A DNA stretch of 64,000 bases from contig NC_090943.1 of assembly GCF_040807025.1 (NCBI RefSeq), forward strand, positions 1,350,356 to 1,414,355, read 5' to 3'. Below, one piece after another: positions 28,601 to 42,000 of this stretch. Position 1 is the stretch's first letter. Each line of letters begins with the position of its first letter. The stretch comes from Struthio camelus (lineage: Eukaryota; Chordata; Aves; Struthioniformes; Struthionidae). The translations under genes were made by a program, and so were the position numbers. Below the pieces are notes generated by a model. It was not told the DNA's origin. It worked only from the letters and a program-made list of their open reading frames with translations, and did not search any database.

Positions 28601-31600
28601 ATAGAAATAGCACTCCATTTTTGCCATAGTAGTACTACTGATTTTCCCGTGCTTAATTCCAGTTTGGTTGGGTATTACTTGATTGCTGCTCAACTTCAGC
28701 ACTTTGGAGTTCTGTTATGTGATAGGATTGTTCCTCTGCGAGTACCTTAAGCTAATTTTAAGATAGAGTTGTTGCATACTACATCAGAAAGTCAAAGAAT
28801 AGACAGCCGACCCTTCGCTCAAACACAGAGAAGCTTCTCAGCTTATGGGTAGCTTCGGAAAAACTGCAGTGCCGCTTATTTTTAAATCTCCAAGTATTGA
28901 GAGAATAAAATTTTACAGATTCTTTGAGTCAGGTACAGAGTGCTTCCCAACCACCAGTGTTGGGAGATTTGGCGAGATGACACATAATTTGAATTTATAA
29001 AGAAGCAAATTACTTTCAGGTTGATTTAATTTGTCTTTAACAGTGATTTGAGCTGTTACTGTGGTGGCTATAAACATGTCGAACAGAGTCACTTAATATT
29101 TGTGTTAGTACAGGCCTGAAGGTCTTTTTTTTCACTGAAGGAATCCTTGCCCAATGTTAGAGCTTAAGACCTCATGTGAAGCCATTCAGCGTATAGTAAG
29201 TCTCATCCAGCTTCGGGTGCTTCAGAAGAGGTTTTTCTCAGTGTTGGCCACTTCCTTAGGGTGTGGACAGGATCTTTGTCTTGCAGACCTGTAGCATTAG
29301 AAAGGAAATAACCAAATTACGCTTGGAGAGTTTCAGCCTTGTGTCAGGCGGCAGCTCCCGGCCTGCGGATCTGTCAGTTGCCAGCTTTCCTGATCGGCTG
29401 AAACTTGGTTGCAGTTAAATCAGGAGCTAGATAATGCTCCTCTCAGCTGTTGCAGTTTTTACCTTTTTGTTCCCCATCAACCCTCTTTGTGCTGGTAAGT
29501 AACATCTATCATTCCTGCAAAAATGTCTTGCCCTTTTGTTACAAAGCCCTCCACACCTTTGGACCATGCTTTGTCGCCAGTTCTTATTTTAGCACAGGTT
29601 CAGCCTCTGCCAGCACTGCCAGTAGCAGCTTCAGTTGCCTGGTATCTGCTCCTGTTGGTCTTCCTTTGTTTCTGAATGCTTTTAGCTGTGATTGTTGTTT
29701 CTCTCTCTGCTTGTTTGTGTTTTGTTTCTTTTGTTTTAAGTAAGTGTTCATTAGAAAATAAGATCTGCTCAGGCCAGAGTTCTTAACAGCATAATAATGT
29801 TGCCTTGACGGACCAAGTGCCTGCTGTTCTTGTGCCCTCTCCTTCCAGAGTACGGACATTTGTGGGAAGGGAGTGAGGATGAGGACACGTGAGGAAGCAA
29901 AGTTTCCAGTGCTCCTCTTGCTTGTTTGAGCTACGCTGGATCTGGACAGGTTTCTGGTATTAGATCTTGGCATGCCAGCTCCAGTGCTCTGTTATCTGGC
30001 AGACTTGACTTTTCTCGAATAGATTATGCAAGCGTATATATACTGGGTCAGCCCAAGGTCCACGTGGCCTGTGTCTGATCTCGTAGATAGCGGATACGTA
30101 GGGAAGACTGTAAGAAACAGGGTAAATACCGAACGAGCCTTCCGCAATCATACCCGTCCAGCTTTTGACAGTCACTACTTAGAGGGTTCTATCTGAACTA
30201 GTGTATTTGTAGCCAGCACTGGAGCTAGCCTCTGCGGGTTTGTATTAGTGAGTTCCATGGTAGAGTTGTGAATTCTGTGAAAGCGCCTTTTTTTCTTTTA
30301 ACCTGCAGCAAAGAATTTCCAATTCTGTGGTAAGGCAGCAAGTGCTACCCTATTGCTTTTCCCATACCTCTTCTGATCTGCGACCTATAACAAGCTTTCA
30401 TCCCTCCCTCCATGTTAAAATGACTTCAACAAAAACATGGACTTTTTCTGAAGTATCCCGATGGGCTTTAATTTTTTTAAACAGAGAAGTGGACTCAGCG
30501 TAGAGACTTAGGTATACAATTATCTTGAGCGCACTAGTAAATCAGCTTATCAGGAATATGGAATGTATCAGGACAAGGAGAAGAATGCTCAAATCCCTCC
30601 TTACCTAGGAAAGGAAACGAGCCGCTGCTGTTCTGGGTCCCAGGGGACAGGCTATATTTGCAGAAGCAACCACTGAAGATTCCAGCTACTCTTGGAGGAC
30701 TTTTTGGTATAAGGTGAAGAGGCACTGATAAATGGAGCAGAGGAATATAATGTTACTCCTGAAAAGTAACTACTTTGAGTTGGAAGTTGCCAGGACATTT
30801 CTTAAGTGAAGAGAACAGGCTTGTTACTGAAGTCGTTGCATCAGTCCCATTTTCTTTTATGTTGATATAGATTGCTGGTGATGCAGGATGGATGCACACA
30901 CACACACGTTTTTTTTTTCCTCACTAGGAGTTTTAGTAACTGAAACTCAAGCTGCTGTTTCATGTGCTATGACTTTAGTGCCACAGGCCACCACACATCA
31001 CCAGGCACATCAGAAATTCCCACATCTGTCTCATGAAAATCAGAGGAAAATCCTGACTCCTGGAGCTTGACCAACTGACCTTGTGCCGCCATGTTCTCAA
31101 AGGGGCTGTGCTTCAGAGCCGATCTGCATCTCTGCTTGTGAATTGCAGTCGTTAAGGGAGGGTGGTTGAGTTCATATGTACCACTGTTTTAATTTCTGCT
31201 CGTGAGCAGCCTTGCAGAAGGGAGAAGGGACGCTTGCTTCTCGTCTTCCTGCTGTACTCACCCACTTGAAGCTGCAAGCTGAATTTCCCTAGAAGCTAAC
31301 TGCTAGTACAGAGCCAATTACAAAACGTCCCTTAGTAACAGGCATTGCCCGATGCTGAATTATCCCCCTCTGGGTCTGGGGAGAGGAGGTGTAGAGTCTG
31401 CAAACGGGCAGCTCTGGGACTGTTTGCAAACCCAGCTGCCCATCTCTGTCAGCGCTGATTCTGTAGCTCTTGACTCACTTCTAATACTCATGGGTTATCG
31501 CGTCCGTAAGTCTCAGCCTCTGCCTGGCAGTAGCTTCCTGTGACAGTGTTCTCGTGCTGCCTGCCCTCTTCTGCCACGCTCTTTCTGCCCGCTCCCTGTC

Positions 31601-31689
31601 TCGAGGTGAGCTGGACCAAAACAGATGAGTAGTTGCCAATGGCAGTAAATTCACGCTGTCTGCTTAAATCTTCAGTTATCGGAGCATCA

Positions 31690-32515
31690 TCTGTTGATAC
31701 GCTTGAGGGCAGGGCTGCCGTTCGGGAGGACTGAGATAGGCTGGAGGAATGGGCTGGCAGAAGCCTTATGAAATTCAACAAGGACAGATGCAAAGTCCTG
31801 CACCTGGGAAGGACTAACCTTGTGCAGCAGTGCAGGAGGAGGACTGCCTGCTGGGGAGCAGCTCTGCGGCCCTGGGCGTCCTGATGGGCGGCAAGCTGAG
31901 CATGAACTGGCAGTGTGCCCTGGCAGCAGCCAAGGCCAGCAGCATCTTGGGCTGGGTGAAGAGGAGCACAGCCAGCAGAGATGGAGGGAAGTGATTATTG
32001 CCCTGCACTCAGCACTCGGGCTGCATCTAGAGTACTGGGCCCCCCAGTACAAAAAGGACCTTGATCAACTGGAGCAAGTTCAGTAGAGGGTCACTAAGGT
32101 GGTCAGGGGCCTGGAGCACTTACCCAAGAAGAGACTGAGGGAACTGGGCTTGTTCAGCCTGGAGAAGAGAGGCTTTGGGGGCACCTACAGCAGCGCCCCA
32201 CTACCTATGAGGGGGGCATCAAGAAGACAGACCCAGGCTCTTCAGTGATGTATGGTGGGAGGACAAGAGATAAGAGCCATAACCTGGAACAGGAGAGGCT
32301 CCAGCTGGATATAAGGAGGCTGTGAGGTCAGTCAGGCAGTGCAGCAGGCTGCCCAGGGGGATTTTGCGTTCCCGGGGGTTTTCAAGGCCTGACTGGACAA
32401 AGCCCTGAGCAACCTGGTCTCACTGCAGAGCTTTGAGCTCTGCTTTTGAGCAGGAGATTGGATGAGAGACCTCCTGAGGTCCCTCCAGTCTGAAATATTT
32501 TGCAGTTCTGGGACC
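31690..32515 (+). mobile_element. CR1 LINE 3' fragment, sense to SMARCC1
   Basis: The + strand carries the end of the CR1 ORF2 and its 3' UTR. Recognisable pieces, in order, are the region encoding KFNKDRCKVLHLGR, then the segment with MNWQCALAAAKASSILG in a shifted frame, EYWAPQYKKDLDQLEQVQ (near 32,030), then [13 protein letters not shown], followed by 3' UTR ending with TCCCTCCAGTCTGAAATATT near 32,500. Stops and frameshifts show it is inactive. It is in the opposite orientation to the copies at 7752 and 15,349 and contains a different part of the element. Confidence 0.92.
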
Positions 32516-35059
32516 GAGGTAATGTTTTAGTGCTCTTGCTGGCTGCTTGCTACTGAGCAAAGGAAGGCGAATGGGCCGTGCTGAGGGACTGCCAGCTCAA
32601 CTTGCCTACAGAAGGGAAACCAGAATCAGACACTAGGACTCTTATTGGTGTGTACTGGGCTTGGTGACCTTGAGTTACCCATGAAGGCATGCTACCTCTG
32701 TTCTTAGGAAGAGTCCCACCTTTCTTCTCTTCTTTAGGCTGTTGCCTGGAGCAGTGAGGGCTCCAAGATGGGGTTCTTTGAAACACCTATCCTCCTTTAC
32801 AAAGGAGGGGATTAGAGGCTCAAATCTCTGCAGCTTTTCTGGTTGGCTGCTGCTACTCTTTAATACATAGTGGTGGAAATGCCGTGATGTGCCCTGCAGC
32901 CACTGATCAGCAACTGTGTGTGCCAACTTGCAAAGTTCTTTTCCCGTGTAAATGTTTGGGGGAAAAAATGGTGTTTCTATAGGGCTTCATATTTGCTGCT
33001 TGCAGATACAGTGGTCTTGCTCCCGTGATCGAGTAGCATCAGGTTTGCCCGTGGGCCTCTTGCTTGCATGACTAGGAGCTCCATCCAAGATTGTTCTCAC
33101 AGTCCAGTTCTGCAGGTGTCCTGTGGATTTCTGTTCAGGTGGTCCAGCCCCTCTGCCACAGAGCTGTAGGGCTGTGTAAAGCCAGGATGCTGTGGAGCGT
33201 TGGGTTCCTTTGCGCTAGGATTGTTACAGGCTGGGGATGAGGGACGCCTATGATGCTGCCTTGCCTTTTTGCGAGATTGCTTGTCTGTCTATCTCAAAGA
33301 GCAGGTTACTGCCTGTAGTTCCAGGACACCAGCAGCCAAGTGCTTTACATACTTACAACATGCATCTTCTGGAGGAGAGTGGCTGAGTAGGTGACACTTG
33401 CATGGTTAGCCCAGGCACCCAACGCTGAGAAAGTGGAGCAAGTTGTTCATCTGTTTCTGTGGCATTTTTTTCCTTTATGACTAGCGTTGGACAGTTAGTC
33501 CTGCATGCTTGAAGTGTTCTGCACTGCTTCCTCTATTCTCCCCGTTTCTGCAGAAGGACAGTGATGGAGGAGGATTTGGGATGGATGGCTGATGGACTCC
33601 ACCTCTGTGAGAGCGGCCCACAGGCAGGGGTGTCCATGCAGGCTCTCTACTGCGGGCAGCATTCCGGGGCAGCGTTGCAGCTCAGTGCTAGAGGTGCCGA
33701 ATCCCATCAGCGTGGCCACGCAATGGCAGCTCCCAAAGAGCAGGGGTTACTTTTGGGAACCAGAGGTTGTTTTTTCTTTTAGGTGCAGATCATCATTCTT
33801 CTCGGTCATTAATTCCCCGTCATAAAGACATAGACCGACCCACTATTTCCTCTTTGAGTAAGCTATATCTTAGGCTCCAGACAGCCCTACTTCTGAGCAG
33901 AGGAGGCACGTTAAGAGCTGTCACCTACCTGTGTCAGTCGATAGCTTGTGAGCTAGCGTGGTTTCCTGAAAGCCAAGCGGTGCTGCCAGGGTGCCGCCAG
34001 CATTCAAGTTCCTAGCAGTCTTCAAAAACCTAGAAATGGAAGTAACAGACGTCAATAAAAACTCACTGAAAGGTCTTATTCAAACGCTGAGCATAAATAA
34101 GAGTTAATAGTGTTTGTGCCAAAGTATTGACTCAGTCCCTAATGCAGAGCTTGCCCTTTCTTGGCTTGAACTGCTGTGATACTTTTTATGTATGTTCTCA
34201 GAGCCTTTTCTGTTTGAGGCTTCTGTCATCACACTTTATTTCACATAATTGCCTGGGGTTTGAGGTGCAGTGAGGTTTTCTAAAGCAAGCCGTTGCAATC
34301 CATGCCTAATAACTGCTTTCCTAACTAAAATACCGTACCTTTATGTATGCGTGTGCACGCAGGGATTCTTGTGAAAGTAAATGTAATTGGATTATGCAAA
34401 ATAATCTCTTCAAATGAGGTCTTGAAACATCAATCAGCAATTTGTACATGTCCAAAACTACGGAATTCTAACACTTCCTTTATGCTGCTAAAACGTAAAG
34501 GTCTTTTGCCAAGTTGGTATGTAAGGAAGACTTATTGGAATCCTCCCTCACATCAGAATGTTGCTCTTTTTTAAGAGGGGAAATATCTGTAGTCTGATTT
34601 TCAGCTGTATGATTTCAGTTCTCCCATTAAATTAATCCGCTAGGCTTTGTGGCTGCTCTTTTTCATCGAGTGCTCTGTTAATTTGCCTCGTTCTTCCAGG
34701 GTGGTTTGTTTCCCGCAGCTCCATTTAGATTGCTAACACGGGTCCCTTTACTAAGGCTTCATTAGACAGTGAGTTTTGACTTTGAGTATGGTCTCCCAGT
34801 TGCTACTTGTGCTGGTATTCTTGAGATTACGAGGGCCCAGCAGTTGTTCTTGAAGAGAATGTATTGACGATGGGGATGAAAAGGCATTTCCTTTGGGGTG
34901 GGCTCAGGTGGCATTCAGAGCATGTATGGAGCTGGCTCTGGTGCAGAACTGTCAGTTTTTTCTCACTGCTTAGAGAACAACTAGACTCTGTTTTTTTCTC
35001 TTCTGATCACTCGTGTTTCAAGTGAGTCTCATTACTGTGTCTTTTTAATGCTCTTGCAG

Positions 35060-35236
35060 GTCAAATGCCAGGGCCAGGTTCGATGATACCTGGACAGCCC
35101 ATGCCAGGCCGGATGATGCCAAGTGTGTCAGCCAACATCCATCCTGCCGGTAGCGGTCCTCCTCCACCTGGCATGTCACCGATGTCAGGAAACCTAATTG
35201 GACCGCGTGTTCCTCTAGCAGCTCCAAATGGCATGT
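35060..35236 (+). CDS. SMARCC1: SMARCC1 penultimate coding exon, Pro/Gly/Met-rich tail
   Basis: This 177-base exon has acceptor CTCTTGCAG and donor GTAAGT (35,237). The carried G plus GT makes Gly, and 58 further codons follow with one T left over. It starts QMPGPGSMIPGQPMPGRMMP and contains SANIHPAGSGPPPPGMSPM and IGPRVPLAAPNGM. These align, from memory, with the tail of human SMARCC1 (PGPGSMMPGQHMPGRM..., GPRVPLTAPNGM). SMARCC2 has a quite different tail. The region is low-complexity and presumably disordered. Confidence 0.97.
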
Positions 35237-36903
35237 GTAAGTGCATCTCCAGCAGTAAGGATCTGAGTATGCCTAGTGTGACTTCTCCGCTGCTTGGCTT
35301 GTTGCTGGAAAAGTCATTGTAGTTGATTGAAACCCCTTTATCTGCTGTAGAAATGAGATCCGTGCATCTTGGCCGCCAAAGATTGGTGTCAGACATGTGC
35401 ATGTCTCCCTTCTGGGCAGGCAAACATATTCTGTTGTGCTTTATTTATAACACCCCCCCCCTTTTTTTTTTTTTTTTTAATATAATGACTCTTTAAGGCT
35501 TTGTGGTCATCATTAAAAACCTCTCTCAAGTTAATCTGAAGTAATGCATGTACGGGGTTCAAGAATTAACTATAGTTAAATCCTCAAATAGTTGAGATCA
35601 GAATATAATTCAGTTCAACAGTACCTTAGTGAAAACTTAGCGTTGTGCAATTTAAAAGAGGAGATCCTAATTAGAAAGAAGCAAAAGGTATATAGGAATG
35701 TTCCTTATGTAACGTGCGTATGTCCACCTCTGAAAATCCAGCTGATTTATGCCAGGCCTCCCATCCTAGGCCCTCCCTCCTCCCTTCCCCTCCCTAAAAC
35801 AAACAAAAAAAAAAACCCAAAACCTGAAGTTGGTACCCACTGTGTGTATGCTACTTGAGTGAGCACCACTACGTGGCCAGACTCAGAAAGCAAAAAAGCT
35901 AGAATGGTTGGTGCAAGATATGCTGTAATGATGACTTCCTTAATAAATGCGTCAGTCTTGCTGATCTGCTTCAGTGCTGCAGTCTTAGCCCCCAAGATAT
36001 TAGTCTACATAACTGCCACTGCACAGGGCAGGAATTGTAATCACTGGTAGAATCTCTTGCAAAAAAAAAGTAATTGGGAAAAACTATCCCATCTTGGCTG
36101 CAGCTGAAAGGGAATTGTTGAGGAGTACTGACTCACTGGTGTTACCTAGCATAAGCATAAAATACCTTTTCTGATGCTGTTTTTGTTCGGAAATGTCCTC
36201 TTTACTCTTCTGGTTCTTTAGCGTCCCTTAGTTTTCCTTTGCTTTTTTGAGCCTCTGCCACTGGGAATATCTTGTCAGGTTGTATATCTGCTTTTCCTTA
36301 TCTTAATTTCTCTTTTTCACCCCCTACTAAACAGGTCGGTCATGTTCCATTAACATCTCCTTGGTGTACATGAAAGCTGGCCTTTTTAATCCCTCATTTC
36401 TTTCCTCCTACTTGCTACATCTACAGATGCCTCTGCTTTAACCTATATATAGTGTTTGGCGCTTAAGGGCAGGCTCTGTTTATAAAGTGTATTGTTACAT
36501 CTATTTTAAATAGTCCAGAGCCATAACCTAATGGCTTGAGCACGGGGCTGGGAGATGAACAGTGCTAATTCCAGCTCTGAAAGTTGCTTGATGTGAACTT
36601 TGCTAGCTGTGGGGAGCTGCCTGAGAGTCCCCTGGTCTGTAAAACAGGGGTATTTCTTCCTCTTTCACAGAGTCCATGCAGTGCTTAGCAGTTGAAAAGC
36701 CCAATAAAACATGCAGTGGAGCGTCACGTGGAAGGGGAAGCCACGGTGAAGGCCATTTCTGGGACTAGCCTGAAATAGCCCTTCCTGCTTCCCCCTTGCA
36801 CAGCCGAGTATCCCATGCTGTATGGACAGTCTGGCGTCGGATTCCTTCACCGCATTCAGCCCCTCCTGGCTCTGCTCAGTGTTTCCCTCTGTTGTTCTTG
36901 CAG
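35237..36903 (+). other. SMARCC1: Last SMARCC1 intron
   Basis: This 1.67-kb intron includes a C8/T18 homopolymer junction at about 35,452-35,479 and an ancient SINE relic at about 36,525-36,690. No exon candidate was found. Confidence 0.85.
36525..36690 (+). mobile_element. Ancient MIR/CORE-SINE relic
   Basis: The order of blocks follows the amniote tRNA-derived CORE-SINE pattern: a GGCTTGAGCACGGGGCTGGGA head, an ATTCCAGCTCTG box, a degraded core, then GGTCTGTAAAACAGGGGTAT, which matches the MIR motif 'CATCTGTAAAATGGGGATAA'. The match is from memory and diverged, as expected for an element predating the bird/mammal split. No source activity remains. Confidence 0.65.
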
Positions 36904-36989
36904 ATCCCCCTCCTGCACAGCCGCCTCCACCAGCAGAAGGGGTGACCCCACCTCCAGCAGGAGCCCTGCCGGCCTCAGCAGCTCCCTAA
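36904..36989 (+). CDS. SMARCC1: SMARCC1 terminal coding exon and stop
   Basis: The acceptor is TGTTCTTGCAG (AG at 36,902-36,903). The carried T plus AT gives Tyr, followed by PPPAQPPPPAEGVTPPP and a C terminus ending ALPASAAP, then TAA at 36,987-36,989. Human SMARCC1 ends in a longer poly-Pro stretch and the same ASAAP. The seven exons in this window supply the last 326 residues of the protein in one uninterrupted frame, showing an intact functional gene. Confidence 0.97.
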
Positions 36990-39005
36990 ACGGTCGAGGA
37001 AGAAGGAACTTCTACAGCAACATAGTGGTGACCAAAAATGATTTCCTCAATTACCTTCTGTTCCCTTTGGAGATTCACCTCCTGTTGGCCTGCCCCTGTC
37101 GTGTATGTATGCATATACATACATGTATACAAGCACATACGCAGCATCTTCCCTCCCTCCCTCCCCCCCCCTCCTCCCCCACTGCTCTTAGCCTGGCAGT
37201 AGCTGGCATTCCTTTGGAAAGTCTTTAGATCAAAGGTGCCAGCAATGCCTCCATGTTGCTGGCAGGAAGTCCTTCCCACGTTGGTCAGCTTACCTTTCAG
37301 AGTGCGCTTGACTCTGGTTTTCTTTCATCTTGATGCTTTGAGCTTTGGGTTCTCTGAGGGAGATGAAAAAGCTTGTAAGGTAGAGCCATTAACTGAGGTT
37401 TTTAGGATGTACCAGATGCCCTCTCCACCTGTGATTTAATGTTTTGGGTTCTCAAAGCATCAAGATCAATGCCAAACCAGTGGTTTAGGCAGAAGAGGAA
37501 AATAAGGGCATGCTATAGCACAGAAGGTGCAGGAATGCCAGCCATATTCATTACAGTTATCTGATCATTAAGGACAGTAGCTGAGTCCTGGGGCTGCCTC
37601 ACTAACTTATTAAAGAAAATATTGATCCAGTGTGAATGAAGCCAGGAGTGAATCAATTGGAATAAAACCACTCAATGGTAGGAGTTTTCTTGCTCCAGTT
37701 CTTACTTTGTTTTTTTGTTTGCCTTTGAAGGTGGTAGTTGAACCTTCCCTCTGAGTAGCTTGGTACAGTAGCCAACTGAGGAAAAAAACCCATGATTTTT
37801 AGTCCCTCTTTTTGGAGCATATACTTTTTACTTTTTAAAAATGAACAAAAAAAGTAGGTAGCGATGAAGTGCTAGCGTACGGGATTGGGTTGGGATGGCT
37901 GGGGCGTGAATGCCAGAACTACCTCCTGCAGACAGCCGAGGTGGGCAGGATTCAGTGAACGTGGTACGCTTCTTCTGGAATTGGAGGTGGGAGAGCTCAG
38001 TTCACACATCACCTTCCACTCACTGACCTCCATCAGCCCATTTATCTGTGGGGTTGCGGGTAAGGGAACAGGTTCAGCAGGCAAATCCAGGAGCGCTCTT
38101 CGAGACCGCCAGTGCAGTACTGCTAATATGGACATGTTCAGTCTGCCAAAAACTGCTTCATTTGCTAGTCATTAGCGGCTGCAAAAGGATCCTTTGCCAG
38201 CTGTATGGTTCGGATTCTCTGCCGCCTTCCTAGCAGAAGAGGGTTTGACGGGTTTGCTTGCCAAAGCTCTGAAGACTGCTCGCTCGTTTAAAGGGTGGCT
38301 CTCAGCGACTGAGTGCAGGGTGGTGTTCTAAAGCTTGACCGGGGAGATATCTCCCAAGCAATCTGAAACCCGTAGAACCCCTTATTATAAGGCTTAAAAA
38401 AAAAAAAAAAAGGAGAAAAAAAAAAAAAAAGGTTTGCTTTGAAGAGCACTCAGGTGTTTGACTCCTCCATGTTAACGGTTGAACTTTCCGGGTCCTGAGA
38501 GTGCATGTGTGTGGAATAACCATTTCTGGGCTGTCTGCACATCAGCTACATGCTCCAACAGTTGTCTGTGGCCTCCTTACTTCCAGTGCATAGGAATAAC
38601 GCTTTCCACTGTCAAGCTCTAAGAATCCACAGTGCCTAGCAGAGAACGGTCAGGGCCTGCCTGCCTTCCACCTTTCACAAGGAATTCGTGCCCAATGTTC
38701 CCTTTCCCTCCAGGGTCTTTGGGGTGAGCATGGAATTTGGGTTCAGACCGTAGTCCGGTTTAGAATAACCTCAGGTTGTTTTTAGTGTGATCAACTTCAA
38801 ATATAAAGGATCCAGATGGAGACTATTTTTTACTGTACTAGTGATGATCCTACAGAGTACCTGAATTCTTGACACTGTTGTGTTTCTGTATAAATAATAC
38901 ATGTTCTGACTTTTTTTCATCTGATCCTATGTATAGGGCCGGTTTTATTCCTGCAACACAGCCACCCAATTTTGTGAAATAAAAAAAATGTGGTTTTTGT
39001 ACAAA
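36990..39005 (+). other. SMARCC1: SMARCC1 3' UTR
   Basis: About 2.0 kb lie between the stop codon and the polyadenylation signal at 38,978, similar to the human 3' UTR length as I recall it. An earlier AATAAA at 37,661 could give a shorter form. Two A runs at about 38,397-38,411 and 38,418-38,433 could cause internal oligo(dT) priming in RNA libraries. No open frame of interest is present. Confidence 0.8.
38978..38983 (+). terminator. SMARCC1: SMARCC1 polyadenylation signal
   Basis: A canonical AATAAA is followed within 10-40 bases by GT/T-rich sequence (TGTGGTTTTTGT, then CTTTGTCTGGCGTCTGTTC), the expected downstream element. Cleavage is likely near 39,000. Confidence 0.8.
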
Positions 39006-42000
39006 ACTTGTGCCGCTTTGTCTGGCGTCTGTTCTCTCTGTCTGAGTTGTGGATTGGCTGAAAACTGTTAATGTGATACTTGGTCTATTCTGGGGCTCCA
39101 TCTTAGCTACAGTGGAGTAAATACAAAGCCTCAGCTTGTTAGCCGGCGAGGTAGGAGATACCAAAGCAATGCAGGTAAGGGAAGACCCTTTACAATGCAC
39201 TCAGTGATGCACTTTGGAAAATGATGTGTTAGATTATAAAAGCTTAATGAACGTGGAAAAGATCAGACAGAGCATTTGAGGCCTAATAGGATTCCTGCAA
39301 TTCCTGCTTTCCCACTGTCTTGCTGGGCTGGCTCGGACAATCGCTCGTGCTTGCGTTCCCGGTTGAATCAAACACTTGAAAGAGCTGCTCTGAGGTGGCA
39401 TTTTTAATAGAGGAGGACTGGACACACTGACCTAGCAGCTCCCCACTGTTCCTGTATTCCTGTGCAGGCTTCACTGTTAATTGTTTAATTCAAATGGCTC
39501 TTCAGATCTTCTGTCCCCTCCTGCAGGGCTCTGGAGGGTGCCAGGGTAGTTTGATTAAACTGTGGAACTCGAAATCCCATCTGTATTATATTCTAAATGC
39601 TGCTGCTACTTAACCAGATAACTGCTTTTTCTTCTGACGAAGCGTAAGGATGACGCATCTTCCAGAGCCTCCTCTGTCCACACGCGTGTAGTGCGCTGGG
39701 TGTCCTAATGAGAATGGGAAGGAGAGGTGCAGGAGTGAAGAGGCAGGCAAGTCTTGTGCTGTCGCTTGACCCCCTTGCTGGCCTTTGCCGCAGAGCCCCG
39801 AGTTCCCCGCTCCGTGGATGCCACGGCCCTGCGCCGCAAAGCGCGAGGCGGGCCGGGTCGCCAAGCACCGACTTCCGCGCTAGGCAAGGCCTTACAAGCT
39901 CTGGGCTGCGTTGGCAATAACGGAAGCGATTGCAACAAGAGAGAGCGCGTTTCATCGTTTAAAGTAGGGATTGCTGCCTTGCCGCTTGAGCGCCGCGGCT
40001 AGCGCGAGCCCCCCTGGGGCTGGCCTGCCCGGGGAAGTCGTAGAGCTGGGCTCTCGTGCTGGAGACGAGCGCCCGTTGGAGGGCCTGTCTTCCCTCCAGG
40101 TACCGCTGTCTCTAGAAACGTTTATTGCTTGTGACTGCCGCCCTCATGCTGTGGTACTGTGCGTGATTGTCGGTTTTGCTCTTAGCCTCTTGAAGCCATT
40201 TTGCGTCAGGAATACAAAGGATATGGCAGACTATAGCGTCAAATTGTGAATAGTCTGTTTTTCCTGTTTATGGGCCTTTAAAGCTTTGCAGGAGTTGAAG
40301 CCTGACTATCTGCCGTGCAGTTAGTAACGCGGCGGAAGACTGAGACGAGGCCGATTGTAGTCCTGACAGTAAGTGTAAACCAAGCTGATTTAGTTTGGGA
40401 CCCTGCTTCCAATTCGTGGATGGCCAACTCCCGGACTGCGCTCCCCCCGCAGCCTCGCGCCCGTCTCCGCAGCCGGCCCAGCCCAACGGGTCGAGGCGAG
40501 TCAGCCAGGGCCGGGGTTACTCAGGCTGCCACGACAAGGAGCGTTTGCAAAATCACAGCTGGAGGAGGTGGCGGCAGGTTCAAGAGAGCAAATTCGTTCC
40601 AATTTACAGCTTCATAGTACAAATACAGTAAGCCTGAAGGTAGGTTTAAAACACTGCTCAGACCTAGCTGCTCTTAAACGGCTCATTGCTCACCGCAGAC
40701 CTCACCGAGATCTCAGGGTAAATCTGAACTTACCTGCTTGGCTGCTAAGGCCTTCTGTCTTCTCCAAAACAACTGCTGTCCCTCCGGTAGCAGCAGTTCA
40801 CTGCTAAAGGGTTTTTGCACCTTCACCTGAAGCATCTGATCCCCCCAGAGACGGCAGATGGGGGACGACGCAGGGCTTTCTTGTGCTATCGCCTTGCTGG
40901 CGGCAGGCGAGGTGGGCCGGTGCGGTGGTTGGCAGCAGTCGCCTCTCACCCTGGCCTTGGATTATCTCCACGTTCCCGGTCATACGGTAAAAGTCCCAGT
41001 TGCGGATGCATCATGTCTGGCAAGACCCGCTTCCACGTGCGCTTCCTAAAAAGTTGTGTGTTTTTCTTACTAAAGCCAAAAAAACGTGCTAGGACGCCTA
41101 CGGGGTGCCTGAGTCTGAGCGCGCCCCTTGTCCCCCGCACCCTCGTTCCTGAGGAACTTCAACAAGGATCTGCCGCGTCTGGAAACTCAAACCCTGGTGC
41201 AGCCTTAAGTTTTGCCTCCCAAGCTGCCTTGCGCTGCTCGCTTACCCGGGGGGATGCGGCTCGACAGCGGCGCCCGTCCCCCGCGGTGATGCCCCGAAGC
41301 CGAGCAGCGCCCGCTGCGCCCAGGCAGAGCGCCGGCCTGGGGATAGGACCCTCCGGTGACCGGCCGACGGCTTGCCGGGGGCTCGCCGAATTAGGCTGGG
41401 CGCCCGCCCCCCTCGGCTCGGGTTTTTGGCGAACCCGAGGGTGCTGCGGTCCCTGCGGAGCCGCGGATCCTGCCGCGGTGGCTCGGCCTGGCGGTTGAAC
41501 GGGCTCGCGAAGGCCAGAAGCGGCTCCGTCGCTGCCGGTCCGTCCGTGCGACCTCCTGGACGGAGGAGGTCTTGCGGGCGCCGGATGGACGTTCGCGCGG
41601 CCTTCGGCAGCATCAGCCACCTCCAAGGAGAGCCGGTGGGTGGAGGGAGGTCGGGCCGCGGTGCCCCTGCTCCCGGGCGCAAGCCGCCGCCGGAGGCGGG
41701 GAGCCCGGCCGGGTCCGCGGCACGCGGCAGCCTCCTCCCCAGCCTTTTCCCAGGCCGCCGGCACGGAGGCCCTGCCCGGCGGCCCCTGGGCCCGTCCCCT
41801 TGGAGACGGCCGGGAGCGCCGGGAATGCTAAGCAGGTGCAGCCCCCTCCCGCCCGCCGCCTTGGAGCGGGGACAGAGCCGGGCTTGTTCGCGGGAGGCCC
41901 CGGGGCCGGAGCGGGGTGGCGGCGGGGGGGGGAGGCCAGGCCTCGGCGGGCCGTTTGCAACCGGGGAAAAAGCCCAGCGCGGGTTCGGGGCCGCGCGTGG

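Larger units (their letters stand above)
15061..35059 (+). other. SMARCC1: Very long SMARCC1 intron (20.0 kb)
   Basis: This intron starts at donor GTAAGA and ends at acceptor CTCTTGCAG (35,058-35,059). CR1 copies of different ages lie at about 15,349, 17,960, 18,575, 22,030 and 31,690. A GC-rich exon-like block lies at about 20,050-20,201. Homopolymer runs include A at 22,391 and C at 26,503. I saw no complete nested gene. The stretches 16,000-17,950, 22,650-31,650 and 32,550-35,000 hold nothing that I recognise beyond scattered short open frames. Confidence 0.85.

Noticed and set aside
37661-37666. AATAAA as the main SMARCC1 poly(A) signal
   Set aside because: It lacks a clear GT-rich downstream element, whereas the signal at 38,978 has one and gives a 3' UTR of the expected length. 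It could still be used as a minor site.
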